64,000 bases of DNA from Strigamia acuminata (taxonomy: Eukaryota > Arthropoda > Chilopoda > Geophilomorpha > Linotaeniidae). The stretch covers positions 7,488,501-7,552,500 of the forward strand of contig OX442318.1 in NCBI GenBank assembly GCA_949358305.1, given 5' to 3'. Of the stretch, positions 20,557 to 31,437 are shown one piece after another. Position numbers and translations under genes: made by a program. Under the pieces are notes generated by a model. The model searched no databases, was not told the DNA's origin, and saw nothing but the letters and a program-made list of their open reading frames with translations. The stretch's first letter is position 1; each line of letters begins with the position of its first letter.

Positions 20557-20801
20557 TGTGGTCGATATATTTTTTCACATTTATTCTGCCACTTGTTCTG
20601 GGAGATTTGACTGGGTGTTGGTCTGTAGAAAGGTAACTGACATATTTTTTTTAGCATGGGTAGATCTACTCTGAAGATTTGCACAATTTCTTTGTGGTGT
20701 TGTTGCACGGGGGTTCCATTGACTAGCCGAAAGCGAAGACAGATTTTTCGAAATTAATTTATTTTTACGTTTTTAAGGTTTTCTGCCCAGTTAGGTTTGT
20801 G
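20557..20801 (-). other. Putative 5' leader exon region of TRAF paralogue B
   Basis: Aligns with 15,744-15,965 of copy A and ends in the same donor (CCACA|GTGAGT). An open frame containing QIFRVDLPMLKKICQLPFY runs through it to a TGA at the donor. The sequence from its 5' side to the plus-strand ATG at 20,890 is under 100 bp, so the two transcription units would be divergent with a shared promoter. Confidence 0.4.
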
Positions 20802-20889
20802 CTAAAACATTTTTGTGCGAATAATGTCGGAAATGCAACAATTGTGAATTTTTATCATTTGTTTTATGGTTTATTTGTTGCGTTTTAAA

Positions 20890-21088
20890 ATGAGTGCAGA
20901 GTTTAAGACAGCACTTTGGAATTGTAGACCAATGGCGAAGTTCTATTGTTCCAACAATGGAATGCAAGAGATTCCGCCGTGTTTAGTGAGTTTTTAATAA
21001 CAAATTTTTATTTTTATCTTTATTTTTACAGAATGTGGGTGCAACAAGAATTTGTGCATTCTTATACATCAATTTTTGCTTGAAGTAA
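20890..21088 (+). CDS. Tentative two-exon small ORF of unknown function
   Basis: Exon 20,890-20,985 starts ATG (MSAEFKTALWNCRPMAKFYC) and ends at a strong donor TTTA|GTGAGT. After a 46-nt intron with a T-rich acceptor, 21,032-21,088 continues in phase to TAA, giving 50 aa. A GTAAAC just before the stop could instead be a donor leading to further exons that I cannot find among the repeats downstream. No family recognised. Confidence 0.3.
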
Positions 21089-21099
21089 ACACCAATGTT

Positions 21100-21556
21100 T
21101 ACCGCATTACCCCGCTTTAAGCTGCATGGTGCTGCGCATGGGATTACCAACTTTTAGTAGTTTCAGTGATAAAGCTTGTACTGGCTGTCCGGATGAATAA
21201 TTATGTTGGAATTTGGGCTAGAAATTTGAGTTTTATTGAAATTCTGAAGGTTATTTTTAAAATTTGGGTAAATTGAGGCCAATTTCTCACATTTTAGACT
21301 TCTAAAAACGCTTTTTAAGCTTGTTTTGGTCCAATTCTCATTTATAACTATATGCCGTTATAAACGGGGTTTACCAGAAGTCTGGTCAAATTCGAGTTAG
21401 ACCGGCATGCGGTTTAAAGTAGGGTTGCAACGAATATTCGGTTTACATTCGGTTATTCGACATATTCAGCCAAGAAACTGAATATTTGGTATTCGGTTAT
21501 TCGGCCTTTTTGGTATTCAGATGCAACCGTAGTTTAAAGCGGGGTAATACGGTACG
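21100..21556. mobile_element. MITE of the CCGTATTACC family with a nested insertion
   Basis: Left end TACCGCATTACCCCGCTTTA and right end TAAAGCGGGGTAATACGGTA are inverses. Interior sequence such as TGAATAATTATGTTGGAATT matches the element at 18.5-19.2 kb. At about 21,423-21,530 a second small element (GGTTGCAACGAATATTCGG to AGATGCAACC) interrupts it. Confidence 0.8.
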
Positions 21557-23520
21557 TCTCAATCAATTTAATTTTTTTCTGATTTTGGGACGTTGAATGC
21601 CTTTGACGAAAATTCATATTGGACCCATATTCCGTAATTCCCTCTCGATTAGGGGCAGAGAGACGTTAAAATTGTCGTTATTTTGCTTGCACTAGAGCAG
21701 TGGGACATGTATTTCAAATTTGGCGTGAACTAGCGGTTACAGATACTTTTTTTAAAGAAAATTTAAGTTTTTTGATATCTTGTGGCTTATTCGTTTACTT
21801 CTGCCCTCTACCGGCCAACAAGAGAAGGCTGACAAATCGGTACATAACCAGTAGCGCCATCCCGTGACATTACACGACAATTCCATAGCAAACTTCCTCC
21901 TTTTAAACGCACCACAATTAAACAATTAATTCAAAAACATTTCGACTTTCTTTTTAGTAAATTTAAGAACTATGAACTGCGATTTGCTGCTCTTAAGTCA
22001 TTAATGAATCTCACTGAAAACCAATAGATGGCGCCACTACTCAACCATCCAACCACTGGCTAAAAATCTCTCGATTGAAAAACAAAATCCAACCAAATTA
22101 TCAAAGCGATTAAATTGCAGAGCAACTGCAGCATTATGCAACAATACATGCACTTTTAATTCAAACTAAAAAAAATAAAAAAAAAATAAAAAAAAATAAA
22201 AAATACTTTGAGCGATACCCAAAGTGAGCAAAAGAAACGGTTGGAAAAACGCTGTTGCATTACTTATTATCTGCCGTTGCTCTGGGCCTCGGTCCTGTCA
22301 CAAGTCAACCCGAAATCGAAAACGCACAATGTGACGGCAAGCCCATTCAAGGAGCGCGCCGGTGGAAGGGCGGGGCCCGGCGGCGACATCCTTATCACTC
22401 ACCATAGAGCCACTTTCCGCAAGGCCCAACCCACCGATAAATGCCAATCGCAGCGTCCTGTAATGACCCGCGTCTCTCATCAGCCAGAGTGGCGAGGGCG
22501 TCTTAAAGAGCATCTTGGGTGACCTCGTCACTCAGGAGAGGGCAACGCCCCTCAGTGGCGGGCATTCTTTCAAGGAAATTGATCATTTTTCTTCAATTGG
22601 TGGCTCAACAAAATTGTTGCTTTAGTCAAACATTAAATGCACAATAAGAATGTGCCCTTCATTGCTCTGTAATTTTCAGCCATTGATTTTTGGGTTGCCA
22701 TGACGACCACTGTTTGGTTGGAGACAGATTGCGGGCTCAAGACCCAGCGCGGTGCACAAAGAACGCTGATTTTGCTATATTGCATATTCGTTTTGAATAT
22801 TGCCTAGGAATTTTTATTTTTTTATTTTTATTTTTATTTTTATTTTTATTTTTATTTATTTATTTTTTTAAATTAAATTTTAATGGGATTTATTTATATT
22901 TTTCTTGTTTCGGCTTTTCGTGTCGTGTTTATTTTCTTTGGATTTTTTTTTTCTTTTCTTTTTGGGTTGTGGCATTACCACTTTATTCTTCGTTGCTACG
23001 TGTTCAAAGTTTCATATTTGCCTCATTTTATTGGTTTGTTGGTTGAAATAACATTAAAATAATGGGTTCAAATTGACTCTAATGATAGGCAACCGCGCGT
23101 CGTGCAGGAAAAATTCATTTCCGAAACGGGGGCCGGATGTCCGGAGTTAAGTTTCTCATTCTCTAATTTCGAATCAAATCGGCAGCCCAAACTAGCAATT
23201 GGTAATTTTACCTTGGCGCGTCTGTGCGCCAATTTTTGCATATGCAAGAACTGCCGTGCTGGGTTTACGCAGCATGCAATCTAGAACGGAGAGTGAAAAC
23301 CCGAACAAAATCAAAGTTGTTTTTTCCTCTTTCGTGAATTATGGAAATACAAGTATCCTTTTTTAAATTTAATTTTTTATTCACAAAAATTTTTTTCTAA
23401 ATTTTGCGAAGTTGTGAAGCAAAATATTAATTGTATAAATAAATAATAATATCATTTATTTGTTGATGTTATACAAAAAAATTTTTTTTTTAATTTTAAA
23501 CCATTCGGCTCGATGTTAAA
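21557..23520. other. Intergenic, no gene recognised
   Basis: A GC-richer patch at 22,240-22,560 is open in both strands without recognisable domains. About 22,800-22,862 is a TTTTTA pentanucleotide-like microsatellite. Nothing else is supported. Confidence 0.45.
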
Positions 23521-23779
23521 TACCGTAAAAATGCTCTCATTGAGCGCGGGATTCTGATTGAACGCGGTATCTTTTATATCGCGGTTGGAAAGTGGAAAAA
23601 TACATTTTTTTATGTTCAAAAATCTGTTTTATTTTGTGCCAAAAATGCACTTTTTTGTGCAGAAATTGACTTTTTGAGATTTAAAATCTATTTTAATTAT
23701 GGCCTAATTATTTTGGACGTGGGGGAATCTTGGTTCTGTCAATAGAGTGCGGGTGTTCTATATGAGGGCATTTACGGTA
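23521..23779. mobile_element. 259-bp TACCGTAA-family MITE
   Basis: Starts TACCGTAAAAATGCTCTCAT and ends ATGAGGGCATTTACGGTA, imperfect inverses that would leave a TA target duplication as in Tc1/mariner-like elements. Subterminal words TTGAGCGCGGGATTCTGATT and CAATAGAGTGCGGGTG identify related copies at 24.96, 28.36, 42.95 and 47.9 kb, several of which contain minisatellites. Confidence 0.85.
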
Positions 23780-23884
23780 GTCCAAATTTACGAAAAGAAG
23801 GCGGAAGGGGAAGCTAACATTTATCAAAAGGATGCAACATATTTGATAAATCATAAATCAACTTTGAAATAAAGTTTAACAAAC

Positions 23885-24190
23885 TTTCGTCGAGTCGAAA
23901 TTTTCTAAGGGATTTATTTCCATGGGATTTATTTTTATGGGATTTATTTTTGCGAAATTTTTTCCTCGGGATTTGTTTTTATAGGACTATTTTTACCGAA
24001 TTTATTTTCGTGGGATTTATTTTCATGGGATTTATTTTACGGGATTTATTTCGACGGGATTTATTTCCAAAGGATTTATTTCCACGGGATTTATTTCCAC
24101 AGGATTTATTTCCACGGGATTTATTTCCGCGGGATTTATTTCCACGGGATTTATTTCCACGGGATTTATTTCCACGGGATTTATATTTAA
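23885..24190. repeat. 15-bp minisatellite
   Basis: About 18 copies of GGGATTTATTTCCAC. Because 15 is a multiple of three, the plus strand reads as a false peptide of repeated PRDLF. Confidence 0.92.
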
Positions 24191-24957
24191 CGCTTTTTTA
24201 TCGTAAACATAATTTATGACAAATTTTTAATAAACCTTTCGCGCATGCGGCGTGGGTTTGCTTCTACTTCAAAATCTAATTCCTGCTAATTTTTGGAATC
24301 TAATTTAAAAAAATTCTTCAAATCAAATTTTTTTCTTCTTGTATTTCATTTTCCGAAAAACTTTATCGAATAATAGAAGCAATCATTAAATACTGTTTTA
24401 TTTTTAACGTTATTTTTATTTATTTTTTTGCTCGTTTCCCTCCTCACATTCTGAAAGCAATTAGACGCATTCATCGGAGTCTCCTCAGGGGTTGGTCAAA
24501 GTAGACAAATCAATGAATGTTTTAAGTGCGTTTTAATGTGTAAATAGCCAGTCGCGAGCGAAGCTTATACTCGGTCGATGACGGAACCCTCGTTGCAACG
24601 ACAACTGACTACACCATAATACCAAATACCTCGTATTGGCTGAGAGAAAACGTCATTCGTTCATTGCGGATAAAAATAATAATAAAGAAAAGAGCAAAAA
24701 AAGTCGATCGCTGGTTAATGCGAGACAAATACGATGCCATTAATCACTCGAACCGTTGCGAAACAAGAAAATAGATGTCGCATTAAGAGTCGGCAGCTCT
24801 TCTTTACACACCGGACAAAATATAAAAATTTTACCGTCACCCAGAAAATGTGTGAAAATGATTTTATTTGATTCATTGAATTTTATGTTAAAATTTTACA
24901 AATTTTGACAGAAAATATTTTTTTTTTGGGCGGTTAATTTGACCCTTTGATTTAGAG

Positions 24958-25589
24958 TTACCGCAAATGTTTTGATAGTACATCTACGCCCAATTTAGAC
25001 ATTTATTTTAGTCGTTTTGGTTAATTTAGACATTTATTTTAGTAATTTTGGTCAATTTAGACATTTATTTTAGTAGTTTTGGTCAATTTAGACATTTATT
25101 TTAGTCGTTTTGGTCAATTTAGACATTTATTTTAGTCGTTTTGGTTGATTTAGACATTTATTTTAGTCGTTTTGGTCGATTTAGACATTTGTTTTAGTAG
25201 TTTTGGTCAATTTAGACATTTATTTTAGTCGTTTTGGTCAATTTAGACATTTATTTTAGTCGTTTTGGTCGATTTAGACATTTATTTTAGTCGTTTTGGT
25301 CAATTTAGACATTTATTTTAGTCGTTTTGGTCAATTTAGACATTTATTTTAGTCGTTTTGGTTAATTTAGACATTTATTTTAGTCGTTTTGGTCAATTTA
25401 GACATTTATTTTAGTCGTTTTGGGCAATTTAGACATTTATTTTAGTCGTTTTGGTCAATTTAGACATTTATTTTAGTCGTTTTGGTCAATTTAGACATTT
25501 ATTTTAGTCGTTTTGGTCAATTTAGACTTGCGTTGTAAGGGATACAGCGTTCAATTAGCATCTCTCGCTCAATGAGAGCGTTTGCAGTA
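24958..25589. mobile_element. TACCGTAA-family MITE expanded by a 31-bp minisatellite
   Basis: The flanks are MITE-like: TTACCGCAAATGTTTTGATA on the left, and TTCAATTAGCATCTCTCGCT then CAATGAGAGCGTTTGCAGTA on the right, which is the inverse of the 23.5-kb left end. Between about 24,995 and 25,528 stand about 17 copies of a 31-bp unit built from GACATTTATTTTAGTCGTTT and TGGTCAATTTA. Confidence 0.85.
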
Positions 25590-27076
25590 TATTTGACAAA
25601 TGACGCAATATTTTTTTTCAGTTTGTGTGCTAAATATTAATGATAAAAATCTACTATCATTAATCTCCACGTTTTGCTGTTTTCCCTAATTAACATAATA
25701 ATTTTGTCGTCAAGTGTCAAGCAAAATATTCAACACGAGTCCACGCATTGCATTCACAGTTCATCTCGCTCGGAGTTGGCTTCCCGGTGCGGAAATAGAT
25801 AAAATGCGGAAATAGATTTGTCGTTTCCGGTTCCTTCCGGCATTGGCAACACGCAGAAACAATTCGTAATGAACTCCTCAAACAAACAAACCCAAAAACT
25901 AAAAAAAAATAAAAATAAAAACAATAATTTTCACAATTTCCATTCCAAGCCAACTCCTACACGATGAAAGAATATCCCTTCATTTTACTCCCTTTCTCCA
26001 TCGGAAGTGATGTCATTGCAGCGTTTCCTGTGACTCACAGTGGGCACGCCATCTTTTCATTTCACTCATTTCCCCGAGTAATTTGTTCGCGAGGGAGGAG
26101 TTCATTGCAGCTCTCGGGGAAGATGTTTCTCTCTAGTCTCTACCTCATCATTTTTTTCCTCACGTTACATTTGCAACACCTTAGCGGAGGAATGCAGGGA
26201 AGCCAACACGCGACGTGTTGGCTTCCCCGCATCATTCATAAGTAATAAGAAGCAGTGCAGTGAAGTTGCTCACCTGTTGAACAAACAGATTGCTATGAAT
26301 AATTTAAGAGTTGGGGTGGGGTCGCATTTTGCTGCTTCATCTCCCTTCTCCCGCCATTATGACGTCGAGGGGGAGGCAAGCGCGACCGCACTTTGACTCG
26401 AGAACTATGACTCACGTGACTAATGAAGCGTATTAGGCGCATGCCAATTTGGACACGCGTTTCTTTTATGCATTGATTGGCTAATTGCGAGTCCGTGGAG
26501 GTCAGCAGGCATTATTTTTGGGGTTTTGGATCGGTCGCGCTTCACACTCGGTCAAGTTATTGTCTCGTTAATTATTTCGTGTTGTCGTCGAGCGCTTTTG
26601 TGAGTCGCAAATTGAATTTTCGGCGTGAAATCCGAGAAGCCGAGTTTGTTTTGACTAATTCCGTAGTCAAGTGGACAAGTGTTTGTTTTCCCACAATACA
26701 TCATGGTTGAAAATGTCATGAATTTTTGTGTGATAAAGAAGAGAGTGGATTGTTCGCGACACGAGACGTAATGCGATCAGGAAGACGCCGCCCATCTCCC
26801 GTCCGCCATTACGAGCTCTTCCTTTTCAATTTCCACTCGAGATGACGCTCGCCATTAGCTCGACTCATCGCAACCATTAAAGGATGGTGATGTGCAGGGG
26901 TGCACGGACCCTCGCATCTCGTATGCCTCAAAAATATATAATTTACAATATATTGCTGTTTGCTTAATGCATTACAAAACGTATTATTTTGTTTTGTTTT
27001 TAATTAGTTTGTATTATTAATATTAATGAATTTCTAGTGCTGTAGAATATCGGGAATAAAAACAACAACAACAACA

Positions 27077-27108
<32 letters not shown>

Positions 27109-28350
27109 GTTTAATACTCAATACAGGATTGAGGGGGTGCCCCTCAACAGCGATAAGCCTACATACATTTAAACGCCCGGGCGTTTAATTTTTTTTTGAG
27201 CGCCTCTTTCTTTTCCTCGGTAAAGTTGGTTCGGGGCGGCGCGCGGTGCAATAAACACCGCCGAACCCCCAGCGTTTATTCGGACCTGGCGTCTGAATGG
27301 ACCCGGGCGTTTAAATGAGGCAATACGGTATATAAACAATGCAAAATAATAATAGTAATAATAATAATAATTTACAAACCAATAGCATGGAAAAATTTAT
27401 TATTAAATGCGTTCTCGCGACAGAGGCAGATTCAGGGGGGCCTTAGCCCCACCTTGGGCTGGGTGGCTCGTCCCGACTTTATTATGTAGATGTAGTATTG
27501 TGAGCATGTGAGGTGGTTTTTTGGTTTCATACAATACATAAACCATACATACGCGAAAGCCAATGCATTTCAAAATATATCGCAATACATCGCAATAACA
27601 TAATTTCAATGTATTTTTGGACAATATGGGATTTGCACTCATTTTCGGAAATTGTTATTATTATTTTTACTTTTCGCTAAATGTGGAAAAATATTTTTAT
27701 TTTTTATTTCTGTCACTTGGAAAGTGGCCAGTCAATTTTGGCAATGTCATAAGCCTTTCGGTTTATCCATCCACCTCCTCCCTTCCCTTTCTGTGAAACG
27801 CGAACATGAAGGAGTCTTCCGATTGGCCGCCACTTGAACGCAAGCCCATTAATCTCGCCAATTCACGCGTGATTTCGCGTGCACACCCAATAGACGCAAT
27901 GTGGCGTGAAAAATTTACGGTGTGAGGGAGAAAGTTGTCGTCAACGACATGACATTGTGCGCAAAATGGCGCGTGCCGCCTCCCCAGCCCATCAAAGTAC
28001 CCCCCATCAAAACATATGTAGATGATGATTCTTGATGGACGCCCAAACCCTCCTGTCGAGACCCTCTCGTCTCCGCCTCACTGGAAGACGCCTTCTCATC
28101 AATGTTATCGTCTGCACGCGACCTACACCAATTGACTCTTGATTACTTTTCATTCTTCGCACCTTTATCGGCTTGAATAATCTTTCACTATTTAAAAAAA
28201 AAGATTTGTTTTTGCATGTAGCACGATGGCAGATCCATCTTTCTGTCCTCGTGGCTGCTTCCGGGCCACTGTGGGTCATTGTTCGTTTATTTTCGGTTGA
28301 TGCGGAGAGATTTTTTTCTGTTTCTGTGTAAAACTTAATGATAAATAATT
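25590..28350. other. Intergenic, no gene recognised
   Basis: Contains GC-richer patches (26,000-26,260; 26,330-26,900; 27,850-28,120), a microsatellite of CAA then TAA (27,060-27,110), dispersed AATGCATTT repeat pieces (26,930-27,000; 27,530-27,605), and a small element with CGCCCGGGCGTTTAA ends (27,172-27,318). No coding model holds. Confidence 0.45.
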
Positions 28351-28353
28351 TAG

Positions 28354-28890
28354 GTATTGAATTCAATCGGTTTGGTCAATTTGGACATTTATTTTAGTCG
28401 TTTTGGTCAATTTAGACATTTATTTTAGCCGTTTTGGTCAATTTAGACATTTATTGTAGCCGTTTTGTTCAATTTAGACATTTATTTTAGTCGTTTTGGT
28501 CAATTTAGACATTTATTTTAGCCGTTTTGTTCAATTTAGACATTTATTTTAGTCGTTTTGGGCAATTTAGAGATTTATTTTAGTCGTTTTGTTCGATTTA
28601 GACATTTATTTTAGCCGTTTTGTTCACTTTAGACATTAATTGTAGTCGTTTTGGGCAATTTAGACATTTATTGTAGCCGTTTTGTTCAATTTAGATATTT
28701 ATTTTAGTCGTTTTGTTCAATTTAGACATTTATTTTAGCCGTTTTGTTCAATTTAGACATTTATTGTAGTCGTTTTGTTCAATTCAGACATTTATTTTAG
28801 TCGTTTTGTTCAATTTAGATATTGAATTTAGTCGTTTCGGTCAATTTAGCATCTCGCACTCATTGAAAGCATTTATCGAAAATAAAAGTT
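28354..28890. mobile_element. TACCGTAA-family MITE remnant with a 31-bp minisatellite
   Basis: About 15 more diverged copies of the same 31-bp unit as at 25 kb (GACATTTATTTTAGCCGTTT variants). The left flank ATTGAATTCAATCGGTTTGG matches the 42.9-kb copy, and the right flank ATCTCGCACTCATTGAAAGC matches the others. The outer ends are eroded. Confidence 0.8.
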
Positions 28891-30240
28891 TGCAACTTTG
28901 AATGCACTTCGTATTTTATTTTTATTTTTGCAAGAGCTTTCAAAAGGTGCGGATAAATTTAGGTGGTTTTTATAGCTATTAGTGCAGGCGGTGCGGTGCT
29001 TTGTCCATTATATTTGCGGGAAACCTTAAGAATATACATTCACTCCGCTTAAAGTTTTCGGAATTGATTTATCTCTTCTCTGACCGCCATAGCTGGGCGG
29101 CACCAATGCGTGCGCCGGAGTCAAGAGTTTCACACGCATGGTAATGACAGCGTTCACGATTCACTGTCTCTTGACTCTCATAACAAGTCGCGTGATGTGC
29201 TCGTGTCAGTGAGATACTAAGTCAGTTACATGGTTTGCGCAACTGATGGCAACAGACGCGACCTGAGTGACAAGAGTCGATTTGCCATTTTGCTGTCACC
29301 AGCTTTAATAAAAAAAAAAAAATAAGTTTATTTTATTTTAAAATTCTAAAAAAAAAATTTTCAATTGGAAAAATAAAAAATAATAATAAAAGTTAATTTT
29401 TTTAGCTGTGTTAAATATATAGGATCGTTAAATCTGGTGTGGAGAGGGGAAAAAAGTTCAAAAAAAGGTGGTGAGGTTAAATAAAAGAAGTGAAGAAAAA
29501 TTCAAGTCCGTAGGGATTCTCACAAACGACAAAACCACCAACGGAAGTGAGTTGGCGCATGCTCGTCTTTACAGCAGCAGCGCGCGGCAAAGAGAGAGAC
29601 GGAAGCTGATGATAAGAATTGCAAATTGGAATTTGCGCCTCGGAGAAGAAAGACGAGGGGGAACGGAGGGAGTGGGAGGGCAGACACTTAGGCAAACAAT
29701 TCTGCGCAAACGAAGCTCAAATCCTGCTGCCAGACCTCATCATGTGACCGGAAGTGACGTTCATCGGATTTCTGGTGGAAGGAAGATGAAGAAATGAAAC
29801 CACAAAAACCGGAATGTTCAGCAAAGAACACTTGAATACCCCCATCCTCGCCCCCTAATAAAAAATAAAAGCAAATACAAAATAAAAACAAATAAATAAA
29901 TAATTTTTATAAAATGACTTTTTTTTACAACATTTAATATTTTTTTTTTCAATAGTTGCACTGAATTCGCGGTTGAACACGCTAAAAACTGAACTGAACA
30001 AAAAGATGGCTAACCTACGACATGCGGTAGCAATAGTTAATAGCATGTGCCGAAGAGATAAGTCACTTCTATAAGTCAAAGAAGCAATTTCAATTTCACT
30101 TAATCCTGTTATTTGAATTATTTCAAGTTGACGTCTCAGAGATGCAATAGGTGCGTTCAAAGTTTTGGTTTTTACGGCTTTTACCGTTTCTATAAACGGA
30201 ATGGCATCAAGAACCGCAAAAACCAACACCACGACTGGAG
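28891..30240. other. Intergenic, nothing certain
   Basis: A GC-richer patch at 29,540-29,770 has no recognisable domain. The 29.9-30.2 kb part may be the eroded 5' region of the retroelement that follows. Confidence 0.4.
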
Positions 30241-30243
30241 TGG

Positions 30244-30640
30244 TTGCAAATTTTAAGTCCGGTTTTTCCGGTTCCAAAACCTGATGGTTCTGTGCGTGTA
30301 ATTCTAAATTTATAAAGTTTTAATTTGAATTTGGAATATAAACATTTCAAAATGGCATCTATTCGAGATGCCATTGCTTTGCTTAGAGAAAGTAATTTTT
30401 TATTCAAAGTAGATTTTTAAAATGCATACTATTTACTGGCAGTTCGTTTATTATTCAGAAAATATTTGCGTTTTTTCTGGGAAGGCGTATTGTACGACTA
30501 CAATGTCATGCCCATGGGTTTGGCTAGTGCTCCTAGGATCTTCACCAAAGTGATGCTGCCAGTCGGTTGATGCCGGCTTTTGGTTTTTACAACCAAATTC
30601 AAAATGGTCGCCTCGAATGTTACATTGACGGATCAGACTT
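30244..30640 (+). pseudogene. Decayed DIRS-like reverse transcriptase fragment
   Basis: The plus strand reads in one frame through the classic RT blocks: SPVFPVPKPDGSVRVILNL, then NLNLEYKHFKMASIRDAI, LFKVDF, NAYYLLAV, RKYLRFFWEGVLYDYNV, and MPMGLASAPRIFTKVM. The HFKM and APRIFTK words are typical of DIRS/Ngaro-type elements rather than Gypsy or LINEs. It is dead: in-frame stops at 30,313-30,315 and 30,418-30,420, then TGA at 30,568. The active-site Asp of motif A is replaced by Asn (NAYY). A frameshifted CYIDG near 30,618-30,632 may be what remains of the YxDD box. No tyrosine recombinase or terminal repeats were found. Confidence 0.82.
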
Positions 30641-30999
30641 TCAAATGTCATAAACACTTTCACGTGAAGCATCCACCTCCCAAAATGTGAGCAAATGCTA
30701 AATTGTGTTTAAATAAGGGGCCACAACCACAATTCGTTGGTTAAATGAAATGGTTAAATGGTGATTGGAAGTGACATCGCTTTCATCACGGACACCGTAA
30801 GTCAGATTACGATAAGTCTTCCTACCTGCGACTTATCTCTTGGTTACCACCTGACTTGTATCAGGATGGATACCCATTTCAATTGAAACTAAAAGAAAAT
30901 GAAATGAAAATACAACTCCAAGAAAAGGAGGTTTTCGTCAAAAAGTCTTTTCCTTTGTATATTTGTATATTTTCATATTTTTTATTGCATAAAATGGAA

Positions 31000-31110
31000 T
31001 TTTTGGTGCATATTTTACACGTATAAAACGAAATTTTGGTGCATATTGTATGCGCATAAATCGAATTTTTGGTGCATATTTTATGTGCATAAACCAAATT
31101 TTTTTTTTTT
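31000..31110. repeat. Short tandem repeat, unit about 34 bp
   Basis: Three imperfect copies built on GAATTTTTGGTGCATATTTT and a CGTATAAA-like spacer. Confidence 0.7.
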
Positions 31111-31131
31111 TGCATAATTATCCGGGGCTTA

Positions 31132-31437
31132 CTAACCATAAGTGAAATTACCATTAACAAATTCTACAACTCCTGATTTTAACTGTAAAAACGCCACACA
31201 TCCATTGACTTTTTGCTTTTTATTTAACGCTTGCTTGCTTTCGATTACACCTGAAGGCATAGATTTGAATTCCTCCTTCACTACGATATCGCGTGTAGAT
31301 AAGCCCGAAATAGGCCTAATGTGTCGTCGGGATGGGGGAGTAATGTTATCGTTGCCGCGAGCTCTGGTCATTGGGCGCACTTGATCAACTCGTAACGCGC
31401 GACGCAGATGCAGAATGTGCACAAAAAGAAAACGCAA
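31132..31437 (-). CDS. Unassigned open frame, possibly a transposon protein remnant
   Basis: About 100 codons are open, ending KSGVVEFVNGNFTYG. There is no good ATG at the start of the frame and no recognised domain. Composition looks more protein-like than in neighbouring frames, and a decayed retroelement lies 0.5 kb away, so an element-derived fragment is the simplest reading. It may be chance. Confidence 0.2.
   Translation of the reverse strand: MRFLFVHILHLRRALRVDQVRPMTRARGNDNITPPSRRHIRPISGLSTRDIVVKEEFKSMPSGVIESKQALNKKQKVNGCVAFLQLKSGVVEFVNGNFTYG

Noticed and set aside
22690-23046. 118-codon plus-strand frame rich in Phe/Leu
   Set aside because: It is mostly a TTTTTA-type microsatellite and T-rich sequence, which mimics membrane segments.
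23950-24219. Plus-strand frame with repeated PRDLF
   Set aside because: It is the 15-bp minisatellite read in frame; there is no conserved start and no homology.
29855-30277. 140-codon minus-strand frame
   Set aside because: It overlaps, antisense, the start of the reverse transcriptase fossil and ends in low-complexity sequence. No recognisable domain.
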